64,000 bases of DNA from Thalassotalea hakodatensis (GCF_030295995.1 NZ_AP027365.1:124001-188000); one strand, 5' to 3'; numbered from the stretch's first letter, positions 19,713-30,083 are shown. Notes: a model not told the origin generated them from the letters alone. Made by a program: numbers and translations.

Positions 19713-20924
19713 GTGACAAATTCAGCATCAACAACGACGTTTTATCATCATTTAGCAGAGCAAATTGAACAAGTAAAACAAGATGGCTTATATAAAAGCG
19801 AGCGTGTGATTACTACCGCACAACAGGCAAAGATTGCCGTTAATACCGGTGAAGAAGTGATTAATTTCTGTGCTAACAATTATCTTGGCTTAGCGAATCA
19901 CCCAACCTTGATTGAAGCGGCAAAAACAGGTTTATCAGAGCACGGTTTTGGTATGGCGTCTGTTCGTTTTATCTGTGGCACACAAGATATTCATAAAACC
20001 TTAGAAACTGAGCTTTCAACATTTCTTGGCATGGAAGACACCATTTTATATTCTTCTTGTTTTGACGCAAATGCGGGATTATTTGAAACTTTATTAGGCC
20101 CTGAAGACGCGATTATTTCTGATGCATTAAATCATGCGTCTATCATTGATGGCGTTAGGTTGTGTAAAGCAAAACGTTTTCGTTACGCGAACAACGACAT
20201 GAATGAATTAGAGTCGCGCTTACAAGAAGCAGATGCTGCCGGTGCTCGATTTAAGTTAATTGCAACCGACGGTGTATTTTCAATGGATGGCGTGATCGCC
20301 AATTTAAAAGCGGTATGTGATTTAGCCGATAAATATGGTGCATTGGTGATGGTAGATGATTCACACGCAGTAGGTTTTGTGGGTGAACAAGGTCGAGGTA
20401 GCCATGAATATTGTGACGTAATGGGCCGTGTAGATATTATCACTGGTACATTAGGTAAAGCCATGGGTGGTGCTTCTGGCGGCTATACGTCAGGTAAGAA
20501 AGAAGTTATTGACTGGTTACGTCAACGTTCACGTCCCTATTTATTTTCAAACTCACTAGCTCCTGCCATTGTGAATGCGTCGATTAAAGTACTTGAATTA
20601 TTGGCAGATGGTGACGATTTACGTAAAAAGTTAAGAGAAAATGCCAGCTATTTCAGAAATAGCATGGAAGCGGCAGGCTTTACATGTGCCGGTGCAGACC
20701 ATGCAATTGTACCAGTTATGCTTGGAGATGCGAAAGTGGCTAGCGCTATGGCTGATAGACTATTAGCGGAAGGCATTTATGTGATTGGCTTTTCATTCCC
20801 TGTTGTGCCAAAAGGACAAGCACGTATTCGTACCCAAATTTCAGCGGCACATACGCAAGAGCAATTAGATAAAGCCATCGAAGCATTTATTCGTATAGGC
20901 AAAGAAATGGGAGTCATTTCATAA
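19713..20924 (+). CDS. kbl: glycine C-acetyltransferase (2-amino-3-ketobutyrate CoA ligase)
   Basis: A PLP-dependent alpha-oxoamine synthase that cleaves 2-amino-3-ketobutyrate with CoA to glycine and acetyl-CoA, the second step of threonine degradation. Diagnostic stretches are [47 protein letters not shown] and the PLP-lysine region [13 protein letters not shown]. The GTG start at 19713 is preceded by CAAGGAAT. Its TAA stop overlaps the tdh ATG by one base (TAATG), so the two are translationally coupled. The 403-residue length matches the family (398). Confidence 0.97.
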   Translation: MTNSASTTTFYHHLAEQIEQVKQDGLYKSERVITTAQQAKIAVNTGEEVINFCANNYLGLANHPTLIEAAKTGLSEHGFGMASVRFICGTQDIHKTLETELSTFLGMEDTILYSSCFDANAGLFETLLGPEDAIISDALNHASIIDGVRLCKAKRFRYANNDMNELESRLQEADAAGARFKLIATDGVFSMDGVIANLKAVCDLADKYGALVMVDDSHAVGFVGEQGRGSHEYCDVMGRVDIITGTLGKAMGGASGGYTSGKKEVIDWLRQRSRPYLFSNSLAPAIVNASIKVLELLADGDDLRKKLRENASYFRNSMEAAGFTCAGADHAIVPVMLGDAKVASAMADRLLAEGIYVIGFSFPVVPKGQARIRTQISAAHTQEQLDKAIEAFIRIGKEMGVIS

Positions 20925-21949
20925 TGAAATCATTAGCTAAGCTACATGCAAAAGAAGGCATTTGGATGACAGATTCGCCTGAGCCAACGCTTGGGCATAA
21001 TGATTTACTGATCAAGATAAAAAAAACAGCGATATGTGGTACAGATATTCATATATATAACTGGGACGAATGGTCACAGAAAACGATTCCTGTTCCAATG
21101 GTTGTTGGCCATGAATATGCCGGAGAAGTTGTTGGTATTGGTGAAGAGGTAAAAGGTTTTGCGATAGGCGATAGAGTATCGGGCGAAGGGCATATAACGT
21201 GTGGCCATTGCCGAAACTGTCGAGGTGGTCGTACGCATTTGTGTCGTAATACTGTTGGTGTTGGTGTTGATCGTGAGGGGAGTTTTGCCGAATACTTAGT
21301 GATCCCAGCTTTTAATGCCTTTAAATTACCGGATGAAATTTCGGATGATCTCGCTGCTATATTTGACCCGTTTGGTAACGCTGTACATACTGCGTTATCT
21401 TTTGATCTTGTTGGCGAAGATGTACTTATAACAGGTGCCGGGCCTATCGGCATTATGGCTGCTGCAGTCGCAAAACATGTGGGTGCTCGTCACGTTGTGA
21501 TCACGGATGTTAATGAATACCGCTTAGATTTAGCGAGAAAAATGGGCGCAACTCGTGCCGTAAATGTTGCTACTGAAAAGCTTGCAGATGTTATGAATGA
21601 GCTTGGTATGTCAGAAGGCTTTGATGTTGGTATGGAAATGTCGGGAGTGCCCATGGCATTTACTGACATGCTCGATAACATGAACAATGGCGGTAAAATT
21701 GCCATGTTAGGTATTCCTGGTAGTGATATGGCGATTGATTGGTCAAAGGTCATATTTAAAGGCCTAATCATAAAAGGGATTTATGGTCGCGAAATGTTTG
21801 AGACTTGGTATAAAATGGCAAGCCTTATTCAGTCTGGCTTAGATTTAACGCCGATCATTACTCATCACTTCGATATTGATGACTTTCAGCAAGGATTTGA
21901 TATCATGCGTTCAGGCCAATCAGGCAAAGTGATTTTAAACTGGGAGTAA
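20924..21949 (+). CDS. tdh: L-threonine 3-dehydrogenase
   Basis: A zinc-dependent medium-chain dehydrogenase that oxidises L-threonine to 2-amino-3-ketobutyrate with NAD+, feeding Kbl. Catalytic zinc ligands are in [15 protein letters not shown] and [10 protein letters not shown]. The structural zinc cluster is [15 protein letters not shown]. The NAD-binding Rossmann loop is [20 protein letters not shown]. Length is 341 residues, identical to E. coli Tdh. It overlaps kbl by one base and is followed after 7 bp by glpE, so the transcript may continue. Confidence 0.98.
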   Translation: MKSLAKLHAKEGIWMTDSPEPTLGHNDLLIKIKKTAICGTDIHIYNWDEWSQKTIPVPMVVGHEYAGEVVGIGEEVKGFAIGDRVSGEGHITCGHCRNCRGGRTHLCRNTVGVGVDREGSFAEYLVIPAFNAFKLPDEISDDLAAIFDPFGNAVHTALSFDLVGEDVLITGAGPIGIMAAAVAKHVGARHVVITDVNEYRLDLARKMGATRAVNVATEKLADVMNELGMSEGFDVGMEMSGVPMAFTDMLDNMNNGGKIAMLGIPGSDMAIDWSKVIFKGLIIKGIYGREMFETWYKMASLIQSGLDLTPIITHHFDIDDFQQGFDIMRSGQSGKVILNWE

Positions 21950-21956
21950 CAGTATT

Positions 21957-22286
21957 GTGAGCGAAGTAGGGTTTAAACATATGAATATTAGCGATCTGCA
22001 TCAGGTACTTGCAGATAAAAGCCACGTAGTTGTTGATATTCGCGATCCTGCTTCATTCCAATCGGGGCGAATTCCAGGCGCATTGCATTTAACCAATGAC
22101 AATATCAGCGACTTTGTACGTGAAGCAGACCTAGACGCTCCTCTAGTCGTATGTTGTTACCATGGTCATTCAAGCCAACAAGCCGCACAATTCTTAGCGA
22201 GCCAAGACTTTACAGATGTGTACTCGCTTGATGGCGGCTTTGTGGCGTGGCAACAGTCTTACCCTGAGACGGTTGAAACCGCGTAA
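21957..22286 (+). CDS. glpE: thiosulfate sulfurtransferase GlpE (single-domain rhodanese)
   Basis: A 109-residue single rhodanese domain, which transfers sulfane sulfur from thiosulfate to cyanide or thiols. The active-site loop reads CCYHGHSS, with the catalytic Cys at residue 67. [23 protein letters not shown] and [12 protein letters not shown] are the conserved flanks, all very like E. coli GlpE. The start is GTG at 21957 after GGGAGTAACAG; an internal ATG at 21981 is less likely. It lies 7 bp after tdh and 27 bp before glpG; glpE-glpG is also the E. coli order. Confidence 0.95.
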   Translation: MSEVGFKHMNISDLHQVLADKSHVVVDIRDPASFQSGRIPGALHLTNDNISDFVREADLDAPLVVCCYHGHSSQQAAQFLASQDFTDVYSLDGGFVAWQQSYPETVETA

Positions 22287-22313
22287 ATCTTTTCTATTAG
22301 CTAGGTTCGTTTT

Positions 22314-23168
22314 ATGTCTGATATTCAGCTTTCGCCGTTAGCTGCGGTTAAAGAGCATTCAATAGCGTTGTTATTTGCAAATTATTTACGCGCTCAGCAG
22401 ATTTCGAGCGATGTTCGCCCGCATGAAGGTGAATTTGTTGTACTTTGTGATCAACAACATGTTGAGCAAGCAAAAGACTATTTTCAAGAGTTTGTACAAA
22501 ACCCTTATGCGGAAAAATATCAGCAGGCGGCTTGGCAAAGTGGTGAAGCGGTACACGTTGAAAAATCAGCGTTAACAGCTAGCTTTAAACAGCAATTTTT
22601 ATCGCATGCAGGCTTAGTTACCTTAGTTATTTTTGTTTTATGCTGGCTAGTTTTTATTGCATCAGCATTGGGCTGGAAACAATCATTGTTCTTTGAGCTT
22701 CGCTTTTTTACACAATTATCCTTAGCGAACTTGGTCAGTGAACCTTGGCGATTAGTAGGGGCGGCTTTTTTTCATTTTTCATTACTGCATATTGTGTTTA
22801 ATACTATGTGGTGGTGGCAACTTGGCGGCGCCATTGAAAAAATGATGGGTAAAACTGAATTACTCAATGTCTTTTTTGTCTCCGCTATTTTATCCAATTT
22901 CGGCCAATATATCGTTTCAGGTCCTAACTTTGGCGGCTTATCAGGTGTGGTGTATGCTGTTTTTGGTTATGTTTGGATAGCGGGTTGGCTAGCGCCAGAA
23001 AAAGGCTTACACCTTGCCAAGCCTATCATCGGTTTTATGTTGTTTTTCTTATTGTTAGGTTTTGCAGACTTATTGCCAATTAATGTCGCGAATACTGCAC
23101 ATACAGTAGGCTTGTTATCAGGGTGTTTTTTGGCGTGGATGCGTTTTGGAAAATGGAGCCAGCGTTAA
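22314..23168 (+). CDS. glpG: rhomboid intramembrane serine protease GlpG
   Basis: A polytopic protease that cleaves transmembrane substrates in the inner membrane. The cytoplasmic N-terminal domain (about residues 1-80) precedes six membrane segments. The catalytic Ser is residue 210 in GLSGVVYAVFGY, and the catalytic His is residue 263 in ANTAHTVGLLSG. LRFFTQ, PWRLVGAAFFHFSLLHIVFN and the WWWQLGGAIE loop are rhomboid signatures. Length is 284 residues, close to E. coli GlpG (276). It follows glpE and probably shares its transcript. Confidence 0.96.
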   Translation: MSDIQLSPLAAVKEHSIALLFANYLRAQQISSDVRPHEGEFVVLCDQQHVEQAKDYFQEFVQNPYAEKYQQAAWQSGEAVHVEKSALTASFKQQFLSHAGLVTLVIFVLCWLVFIASALGWKQSLFFELRFFTQLSLANLVSEPWRLVGAAFFHFSLLHIVFNTMWWWQLGGAIEKMMGKTELLNVFFVSAILSNFGQYIVSGPNFGGLSGVVYAVFGYVWIAGWLAPEKGLHLAKPIIGFMLFFLLLGFADLLPINVANTAHTVGLLSGCFLAWMRFGKWSQR

Positions 23169-23201
23169 CACTGGTGCGCTGACTTCAATTAATAATAGAT
23201 T

Positions 23202-23585
23202 TTAGTTATCAAGCCATTGAGTAAACAGTAACTTTTTAATTAATGGTTGACCTGTTTCCTGAGTAAGCAGGCTTTTTACTTTTTCTTCACACAGCTTTTG
23301 AATTTCATGACGGCCATTAATCGATTTTATTTTGGCTTCAGGTTGTTGACCAATAATACTAATAATCGCGTCTCTTAAAAGGGGAGCATTGTGCTCTACC
23401 GCCTCATAATTAGCGGAATCTTCGATCATTAATTCTACTGATAAACGCACGTAGCCCATTTTCTTTTTAACGGCGACGTAGTTAGTCACAATCTGGGGTT
23501 CGAAGCCATAGTATGCGTAGTCAGCGGCAAGTGTTTTTGGCGCAAAAGTACTTAGCAGTAACAGGGTAAAAAGCAAAAATTTCAT
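23202..23585 (-). CDS. FliL-like flagellar basal body-associated protein
   Basis: A 127-residue protein resembling the periplasmic FliL domain. The signal segment MKFLLFTLLLLSTFAPKTLAA is followed by YYGFEPQIVTNYVAVKKKMGYVRLSVELMIED, then a helix-strand pattern ending TGQPLIKKLLFTQWLDN, the usual FliL C-terminal pattern. The ATG at 23585 is preferred because the protein then starts at the signal peptide. It lies outside any flagellar cluster, divergent from ubiC; such a FliL-like gene next to ubiC is familiar in related gammaproteobacteria. A direct flagellar role is unproven. Confidence 0.75.
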   Translation of the reverse strand: MKFLLFTLLLLSTFAPKTLAADYAYYGFEPQIVTNYVAVKKKMGYVRLSVELMIEDSANYEAVEHNAPLLRDAIISIIGQQPEAKIKSINGRHEIQKLCEEKVKSLLTQETGQPLIKKLLFTQWLDN

Positions 23586-23734
23586 AAAAAACAACCTGTA
23601 ATTCAGTAATATCTTAATCAATATTGTTCATTATTGTAGCCTTGTTATTGTAGTTTTTCACCATTAATTATCGATCTTGTCAGAATAATCCTGATATCAT
23701 ACGTTCGGCAGTTTTTATCAGAGTTTTTGAGGTA

Positions 23735-24322
23735 ATGATCGAACAGCAGCAAGAAATGGTGACATTTCCAATTACTTTACCGGCAACATGGTGCGCCGCA
23801 CACACAGCAACGCTAACACCACTATTGCGTGATTGGTTGCTTGACCCAGGCTCCTTAACACAACGTTTAAAGCAGCATTGTCAGCAGTTTAAGGTGCATG
23901 TACTTGGGCAACAGGTTGAGCCATGCTCTGCCCTTGAAGCAAATGCTGATATTATTGAAGGCGAACAAGTTTTAGTGCGTGAAGTGCTATTATGTTGCGA
24001 TAACGTGCCTCAAGTATTTGCCAGAAGCCTATTGCCATTAACGTCTCTCACTGGTGATGAACAAAAATTAGCGCACCTAGGTACACAGTCGCTAGGGCAT
24101 GTTTTATTTACCAATCCTAAATTGCAACGGAAAGAAATAGAGGTCGCGTGCTTTGACTCATCTACTAAAGTGGCTCAGTTAGCACGTTCATATCATTTAT
24201 TCAGTGAATTACCCATCTGGGGGCGACGTTCAATATTTCTCGTTGAGCAAAAGCCGTTAATGGTTGCTGAAGTTTTTTTACCACAAGCGTTTGCATACCA
24301 ACAGGCGGTGATTGATTCATGA
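23735..24322 (+). CDS. ubiC: chorismate lyase UbiC
   Basis: UbiC removes pyruvate from chorismate to give 4-hydroxybenzoate, the first committed step of ubiquinone synthesis. The 195-residue protein shows WLLDPGSLTQRLK near the N terminus, VLVREVLLCCDNVPQVFARSLLP with the active-site Arg, and LPIWGRRSIF, then VAEVFLPQAF with the active-site Glu at the end. The ATG is preceded by TTTTTGAGGTA. It overlaps ubiA by 4 bp (ATGA), so the pair is translationally coupled, as in E. coli. Confidence 0.95.
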   Translation: MIEQQQEMVTFPITLPATWCAAHTATLTPLLRDWLLDPGSLTQRLKQHCQQFKVHVLGQQVEPCSALEANADIIEGEQVLVREVLLCCDNVPQVFARSLLPLTSLTGDEQKLAHLGTQSLGHVLFTNPKLQRKEIEVACFDSSTKVAQLARSYHLFSELPIWGRRSIFLVEQKPLMVAEVFLPQAFAYQQAVIDS

Positions 24323-25188
24323 GCCAAACGATAACCCTAAAAGAAAAATGGCAAGCCGTTAAAGACATTACCCGTATGGATAAGCCGATTGGCACGTATT
24401 TATTATTGTGGCCAACATTGTGGGCGTTATGGGTGGCTGTGGACGGTTGGCCTTCCTTACATTTACTGGCGGTGTTTACCCTAGGTGTGTATGTAATGCG
24501 CTGTGCAGGATGTATCATTAATGACTATGCCGACAGAAAAGTTGATGGTCATGTTAAGCGAACTGTTAATCGACCTTTAGTTACGGGAGCTCTTACCGAA
24601 GAACAAGCACTGTGTTTATTTGGTTTTTTTATTGGTGCAGCGTTTGCTCTAGTGCTTACACTTTCTTGGTACACAATTTCACTTTCATTGGTGGCATTGC
24701 TGTTAGCGGCGAGTTATCCGTTTATGAAGCGTTATACCCATTTCCCACAAGTCGTTCTCGGTGCTGCATTTAGTTGGGGGATGATCATGGCTTTTGCTGA
24801 AGCAACCGGTGAAATACCTACTGTTGCTTGGCTACTGTTTGGTGCCAATTTATTGTGGACGGTTTCATACGATACTATGTATGCCATGGTTGATCGCGAT
24901 GATGATCTAAAAGTGGGTATAAAATCTACAGCTGTGCTGTTTGGTAAATATGATAAAAAAATCATCGGGGCGTTGCAGATAACAACGCTATTAATGTTGA
25001 TGGCAGTCGCAGAAATATTGGCATTTGGTTGGCCGTTTTATTTATCACTGGTGATTGCGGCTGCGTTGTTTAGTTATCAACAAATGCTTATTGTTAATCG
25101 CCAACGAGATGCCTGCTTTCAAGCATTCCTACATAATCACTGGGTAGGGCTAGTGATTTTCATTGGCATCATCATCGAACATTTATAG
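24319..25188 (+). CDS. ubiA: 4-hydroxybenzoate polyprenyltransferase UbiA
   Basis: An integral membrane prenyltransferase that attaches the polyprenyl tail to 4-hydroxybenzoate. The first Asp-rich motif is NDYADRKVDGHVKRT with RPL following, and the second is YDTMYAMVDRDDDLKVGIKSTA. RMDKPIGTYLLLWPTLWALW is the usual N-terminal signature. About eight or nine membrane segments are visible in 289 residues. It overlaps ubiC by 4 bp and is convergent with plsB; a stem-loop at 25203-25226 separates them. Confidence 0.97.
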   Translation: MSQTITLKEKWQAVKDITRMDKPIGTYLLLWPTLWALWVAVDGWPSLHLLAVFTLGVYVMRCAGCIINDYADRKVDGHVKRTVNRPLVTGALTEEQALCLFGFFIGAAFALVLTLSWYTISLSLVALLLAASYPFMKRYTHFPQVVLGAAFSWGMIMAFAEATGEIPTVAWLLFGANLLWTVSYDTMYAMVDRDDDLKVGIKSTAVLFGKYDKKIIGALQITTLLMLMAVAEILAFGWPFYLSLVIAAALFSYQQMLIVNRQRDACFQAFLHNHWVGLVIFIGIIIEHL

Positions 25189-25202
25189 AACCGATTGTGC
25201 TC

Positions 25203-25226
25203 CCTAGTGACTTATTCGTCACTAGG
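25203..25226. terminator. stem-loop between ubiA and plsB
   Basis: CCTAGTGAC (25203-25211) and GTCACTAGG (25218-25226) form a perfect 9-bp stem with a 6-base loop, placed between two convergent genes. There is no clean T tract on either side. A shared terminator role is likely from position and stem strength. Confidence 0.6.
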
Positions 25227-25234
25227 CTATGTCT

Positions 25235-27670
25235 TTATCGTGCAATACTTTGTAAAACTGAAATATCGACTAAGTTGTTCACGTTTTCTTTTAAGGTAAT
25301 TAGCGTACTATTCGGCGTTAATTTACCACTGTCATCTTGTGCGAATATTTCTTGTTCTTTCATGCTGTTAATCAGGGTTGACTGAGCTTTCTTATCAATA
25401 AACTCTGGCGCATTAATATTATTTACCACCGATAAACGTTTTGCGATCGATACCGCTTTTTCACTTAATTCATTCTTGCTAATCGGCGCTAACCGCGTAG
25501 CAAGAGAAGTGATAATGGCGAAACGTTGTAAGGTTTCATCAGCAACTTCGCCCAACACTTGTACATAATTTTGCGTTTCGGTATTTTCAACTAAACTCCA
25601 AAAACCTGCTTTGGTTTGTTTAGCAATATTTTCTTGGCTAAGAAAGTGTAAAATATTGTCGATTTGCTTAGTTACTTCTGTTGAGCATTGCCATAAAAAT
25701 AAATCATTTTTTAACAACACAATAAATTGTTGAATTTGTGTATGTATACCTTCATGACTAATTTTGGCTGTTCTATCAAGTAAACGACAGATTAACGCGG
25801 GTAGAATGTAAGCATGTAATACGTTATTGCGGTAATAACGCATTTCTAAGGCAGCAAAATCACCTAATGAAATAATGTCACCACAACTGTCTTTATCAAC
25901 GATCACTTTTTTCAGTGCGATAACATCAGCTAATAAGGCGCTGCCAGATACCTCTGGAATGGTTAACTCATCGCTATAAGGTACTGCTTTTTGTAAAGAT
26001 AGAAAAAAGTTAAGTAAATATTCAAGTTCACTGCGTGGTAGCGCCTTATTTTCCGTAGCATGCAAAACCATAGCTACAAGCGAGACACCATTTAGTGCAG
26101 CACATTTATTAATAGCCACCATCACTTGGTTCGCAAGTAAATTCACGCTTGGTGTTAACCAACTGGGCTTTTGAGGGTCGACAGGGTCAATATCGTCTTT
26201 CCAATTTTCAACATGTTGATTTAAAAATTGGTTGATGTTGATTGGGGTACCAAAATTGACAAAACCTTTACCGTAATTGCGTAAATTTTTGATCGCTTTT
26301 AACACGCCAAAAATAGATTCATTTTGTTTCTTACTACCGCTCAATTCCTTATAGTAAGTGCCTACTTCCATAACATGTTCGTATCCAAGGTACACCGGTA
26401 CTAATGTAAGTGGTCTATTAATGCCGCGTAACAAGCTTTGAATGGTCATAGCAAGCATGCCTGTTTTCGGCTCAAGTAATTTACCGGTTCTGCTGCGACC
26501 ACCTTCCGAGTAATACTTTACTGAATACCCGCGTTCAAATAATAACCCTAAGTATTCGCGGAAAATAGCGGAATACATCCTATTACCTTTAAAACTACGA
26601 CGAATAAAGAATGCGCCCGCTTTTCTAAAAATAGGGCCTGCTGGCCAAAAGTTTAAGTTAATACCGGCGGCAATTCTGGGTGTAACCAAACCTTGTTGGT
26701 AAATAATATAGGTGAGTAATAAGTAGTCCATGTGGCTACGATGACACGGCACATAAATAATTTCCTGACCGTCATCAGCAAGCTCCCGCAAGGTATTAGC
26801 ATTATTAACATTGATACCGCTATATAACCTATTCCACAGCCAATGTAATACCCGTTCGCCAATGCGGATCATACCTTCGCGATAATCACCGGCGATTTCA
26901 TCCATAATGATCAGGGCTTGTTTTTCAATTGCCTCTTTCGATATACCTTTAGCCTGTCTTTCATCTTCCATTAATCGCACGATTGAAGGGTTTTTTAATA
27001 AGGTTTTAAACATCTGCTGCCGGTGCATTAAGCGCGGGCCGGTTGCTGCTACTTTTTGGCGATGAAAATGGAAACGAGCAACACGTAACAGCTTATGTGC
27101 GTTACTTTCGTCACTACCAAATTTATCGGTCATATAGCGGATAGATAACGGCTCGCTGAGCCTTACTAACGTATTTCGCCCTAGAAATAAGACAATAAAG
27201 AATTTTTTTAGCCAACTTGGTGATTCTTGTTCTGCAAGTACTTCTCGTACACCGGTATTATGTTTTTCTATGGTAGGTTTTCGCCCCCACACTAAGCTTG
27301 CCGGTATCAGTTGTGCGGCAAGGTTTTCATCTTGTTCGTGCGCGTTAAGAATTGATAAGCTTTGCTGCATTGCACTCGATGCTTTTCTGCTAAATAACAA
27401 TGAACTGGGTGTATCTATACATATGGTACGGGGAAAAGCTTGCCCTTTGATCATGACAGTAGATAATGGATCAGGCAGTGCGAGTTTTTTGCAGGCTTTT
27501 TGCAACGCCAGCAAGTCGCTAGCAGAACGATGCCTGACAATATAAAAGATTGGCTTGCTCTCACTATCGGTGAGTTTTTCTGATAGCTCGTCGGCGACGA
27601 TTCGACATTTTACCCAAAGAAATATTGGAAATTTTAATAGAAGATAAAAAAAACTTCTCAACGCTGACAT
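25235..27670 (-). CDS. plsB: glycerol-3-phosphate 1-O-acyltransferase PlsB
   Basis: PlsB acylates sn-glycerol-3-phosphate at position 1 from acyl-ACP or acyl-CoA, the first step of phospholipid synthesis at the inner membrane. The four acyltransferase blocks are present in order: CHRSHMDYLLLTY (HX4D), GAFFIRRSFKGNRMYSAIF, YSEGGRSRTGKLLEPKTGM and LVPVYLGYEHVME. Length is 811 residues, matching E. coli PlsB (807). The ubiC-ubiA then convergent plsB order is the E. coli order. On the other side, an accessory cassette separates it from lexA. Confidence 0.97.
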   Translation of the reverse strand: MSALRSFFYLLLKFPIFLWVKCRIVADELSEKLTDSESKPIFYIVRHRSASDLLALQKACKKLALPDPLSTVMIKGQAFPRTICIDTPSSLLFSRKASSAMQQSLSILNAHEQDENLAAQLIPASLVWGRKPTIEKHNTGVREVLAEQESPSWLKKFFIVLFLGRNTLVRLSEPLSIRYMTDKFGSDESNAHKLLRVARFHFHRQKVAATGPRLMHRQQMFKTLLKNPSIVRLMEDERQAKGISKEAIEKQALIIMDEIAGDYREGMIRIGERVLHWLWNRLYSGINVNNANTLRELADDGQEIIYVPCHRSHMDYLLLTYIIYQQGLVTPRIAAGINLNFWPAGPIFRKAGAFFIRRSFKGNRMYSAIFREYLGLLFERGYSVKYYSEGGRSRTGKLLEPKTGMLAMTIQSLLRGINRPLTLVPVYLGYEHVMEVGTYYKELSGSKKQNESIFGVLKAIKNLRNYGKGFVNFGTPININQFLNQHVENWKDDIDPVDPQKPSWLTPSVNLLANQVMVAINKCAALNGVSLVAMVLHATENKALPRSELEYLLNFFLSLQKAVPYSDELTIPEVSGSALLADVIALKKVIVDKDSCGDIISLGDFAALEMRYYRNNVLHAYILPALICRLLDRTAKISHEGIHTQIQQFIVLLKNDLFLWQCSTEVTKQIDNILHFLSQENIAKQTKAGFWSLVENTETQNYVQVLGEVADETLQRFAIITSLATRLAPISKNELSEKAVSIAKRLSVVNNINAPEFIDKKAQSTLINSMKEQEIFAQDDSGKLTPNSTLITLKENVNNLVDISVLQSIAR

Positions 27671-27754
27671 CTTATTTACTCATTATTGTGTGAACAAGAA
27701 TTGTAGCATTATGAAGATGTGTTGTCTTTGCTTACGCGGGTGTTGCTTTTAATG

Positions 27755-29857
27755 CTAATCATCAGTGCCAACGGTTCTGTGAATATCACCCCCTAGGCTT
27801 TCTAAATGACTAACCATGACGCCGTGTTCCGCTACATCATAGCCATAGTAACCTTGTAGCAAGTGTTTACTGGATTGCCCATTGCTATTCAATGGTGTTT
27901 TAACTATGAAATAATCGCCTTGCTGTCGGGTTGCATAGTATAAGTTTTTATTGAATATTTTAAGGTGGATATATCCGCGAGGCATAACAAAACCTGTATC
28001 TATGACGGGTAAATTTTCTGCAGTCAATTGTTGTTTGAATTCTTCGAGTTTCGCTTTGAAAAGCCGATTTGTTGTTTGCTCAATTAAATACACATGTTCA
28101 GGGCTTTTATGATCAAGTAAGAGTTGTTTCCAGCGTAAGTCTAACGTTTGGTTATTGTTCGAATATGTGGTGATAATAGCAGGTGATTTCTGATTCAGTG
28201 AAGTGACTGCCACGGTATGATTATCTATCCAATCGATATTTGTGATTGGAGACTGACTAGTGAAAATTTTCTCTTCTTCAGTTAAAGAGAGTGTAGGATT
28301 TTCGCGATTTAGTGCTGCACGAGAAATTTTCCATACGTTATTTTGCGTCGCTATTAATAGCGTTTTATCATCAGGGCTTAGCTGTATAAATTGGAAGACA
28401 TAATATTGTTCGAAGTTAGATAAAACAACCGCGTTACCATTAGCTAGATTTCCCAAATAGAGTTGGCTTTTTCCAGAGCGTTTAGACGAAAAGATATAAC
28501 GATTTTCATGATGAAATAACGCAGGGATAATATCGTATACCGTTGAATTATTGATTATTAGCTTATCATTGCTATTGGTTAACCACTGATTACTAAAATT
28601 TGGTGAGCGAGTAGAAAATAGGATCGACTTATTATCATTGTGTCTAATCATATCACGTGATAAAAAGTCAGAAACACTGACGACAGAGTGGGCAGTTTTA
28701 CCCTCAAGATCTGCTAATAATATTTGATGGGATGGCGGCGGAGCAAAATAATAAACATGTTTACCATCATGATGCCATATTGCTTCCGACACAAAATAAT
28801 CCAACTGTTGATGTTTAACTAATTGATTTGTTGTTAAGTGCAAAACATAAAATTGCGTATTCCGTTTGGAATTCGTGTTCATGATTAACATTCTTTCACC
28901 ATCTGGTGATACATCAAAAGCATGGTTTCCCATGCCCAAAGGTGAAGGTTGAAACAGTAACGATATTTGGTTGGTGTTTAAATCGTATTCATACAATTGA
29001 AAGCTCGTTTGCTCGGGTAAACGAGCACTATAAAAAAGGTGGTTTTTATTATTATCAAAATAAATATTACCCAAGACCATTTCAGAGCAATCAAATAACG
29101 GGGTTAAATTTTCCAGTTTCTGGTGTATCACCTGTGCTTTGACGACATAACATTGTTTCTGCGCCTGATGAGCAAAATACACTGACACTTGCTTAGTGCT
29201 ATCATCCTGTATCCCTGCAATCAGTTTAAACATTGACACGTTATTAAGCGCAATTTTGCTTGCTTGTCCTGAGGTTAAATCTTTAAGCCACAGTTCTGTG
29301 TTCTTTTGATTTAGTTGCTCTCTTAAATACAGTAACTGGTTAGTTGAAGGAATGATTCTGGGTGAATGCTCTTGACCAGCTTGCCTAGTGATCTCCAAGG
29401 TGTGACTAGGTTTATCAAGCTGGCCATTATCATGCTTTAATAGTGTGAATAACAAGATGCTTAGCAATATCAAGGAAAATATGGTGCTGAATAGCAATGT
29501 TTGACTATTTTTTGAGTTATTGGTGTGTTCGGCGGAAGCTGTTTCTTTTTCGAACGCTTCTATAGGACAAATTAACCGATAACCTATTTTGGGTACTGTT
29601 TGTATATAAGTCGCATTTTTAGGGTCGTCATTGAGTATTTTTCTCAGATTTGCGATTTGCTTGTTCATAGCATTATCAGTGACATAACGACCCAACCATA
29701 AACGCTCAATGATGGCTTCTCGTGTTAACACTTGATTAGGACGTTCAATAAAAAGCAGTAATAATTGAAAGAGTTTAGGCTCAATGGCTATTTCTGTTCC
29801 TTGATGAATAAGTTTGCCGTGCGTGATATCGACACAAAATTGACCTAATTTGATCAT
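27755..29857 (-). CDS. CadC-like membrane transcriptional regulator with WD40/TolB-like sensor domain
   Basis: A 700-residue one-component regulator. Residues 1-100 are an OmpR/CadC-type winged helix: LTREAIIERLWLGRYVTDNAMNKQIANLRKILNDDP, then YIQTVPKIGYRL. A single membrane segment lies at about 120-140. The remainder should face the periplasm and is built of repeated beta-propeller-like blades (SPDGERMLIMN, LLYLREQLNQKNTELWLKDL, SPDDKTLLIAT), as in TolB/WD40-like sensors fused to CadC HTHs in Alteromonadales. The signal is unknown. It diverges from the secreted NTF2-like gene and esterase, its most plausible targets; a 15-bp palindrome lies in the gap at 30018-30032. Confidence 0.88.
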   Translation of the reverse strand: MIKLGQFCVDITHGKLIHQGTEIAIEPKLFQLLLLFIERPNQVLTREAIIERLWLGRYVTDNAMNKQIANLRKILNDDPKNATYIQTVPKIGYRLICPIEAFEKETASAEHTNNSKNSQTLLFSTIFSLILLSILLFTLLKHDNGQLDKPSHTLEITRQAGQEHSPRIIPSTNQLLYLREQLNQKNTELWLKDLTSGQASKIALNNVSMFKLIAGIQDDSTKQVSVYFAHQAQKQCYVVKAQVIHQKLENLTPLFDCSEMVLGNIYFDNNKNHLFYSARLPEQTSFQLYEYDLNTNQISLLFQPSPLGMGNHAFDVSPDGERMLIMNTNSKRNTQFYVLHLTTNQLVKHQQLDYFVSEAIWHHDGKHVYYFAPPPSHQILLADLEGKTAHSVVSVSDFLSRDMIRHNDNKSILFSTRSPNFSNQWLTNSNDKLIINNSTVYDIIPALFHHENRYIFSSKRSGKSQLYLGNLANGNAVVLSNFEQYYVFQFIQLSPDDKTLLIATQNNVWKISRAALNRENPTLSLTEEEKIFTSQSPITNIDWIDNHTVAVTSLNQKSPAIITTYSNNNQTLDLRWKQLLLDHKSPEHVYLIEQTTNRLFKAKLEEFKQQLTAENLPVIDTGFVMPRGYIHLKIFNKNLYYATRQQGDYFIVKTPLNSNGQSSKHLLQGYYGYDVAEHGVMVSHLESLGGDIHRTVGTDD

Positions 29858-30017
29858 TGATTAATTACTGCTTTGAACACTAATGGTTGAGGTACTTTAT
29901 TCTGTCAGAGTTTCACACAGAGTTGAAATTAATCACCTTCAAAATCGTTATAAAATGCGCAATAAACTAAAAATTCACTTTTAATTCAGCTTTTTTCCCT
30001 AAGTTTTCACAACATTA

Positions 30018-30032
30018 CACACAAATTGTGTG
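30018..30032. promoter_or_regulatory. palindrome in the divergent promoter region, candidate operator
   Basis: CACACAAATTGTGTG is a perfect 7-1-7 palindrome. A further CAACAT on the left (30010-30015) and ATGTTG on the right (30033-30038) pair imperfectly around it, with a 2-base bulge. It lies about 50 bp before the gene at 30084 and 160 bp before the CadC-like regulator. An operator for that regulator, or an mRNA hairpin, are both possible. Confidence 0.45.
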
Positions 30033-30083
30033 ATGTTGTTTGTTGTTATGTCATTCAATGTATAAACACGATGAGGGTTAGTT

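Noticed and set aside
23586-23621. Longer start for the FliL-like gene
   Set aside because: The extension precedes a good signal peptide and would spoil it.
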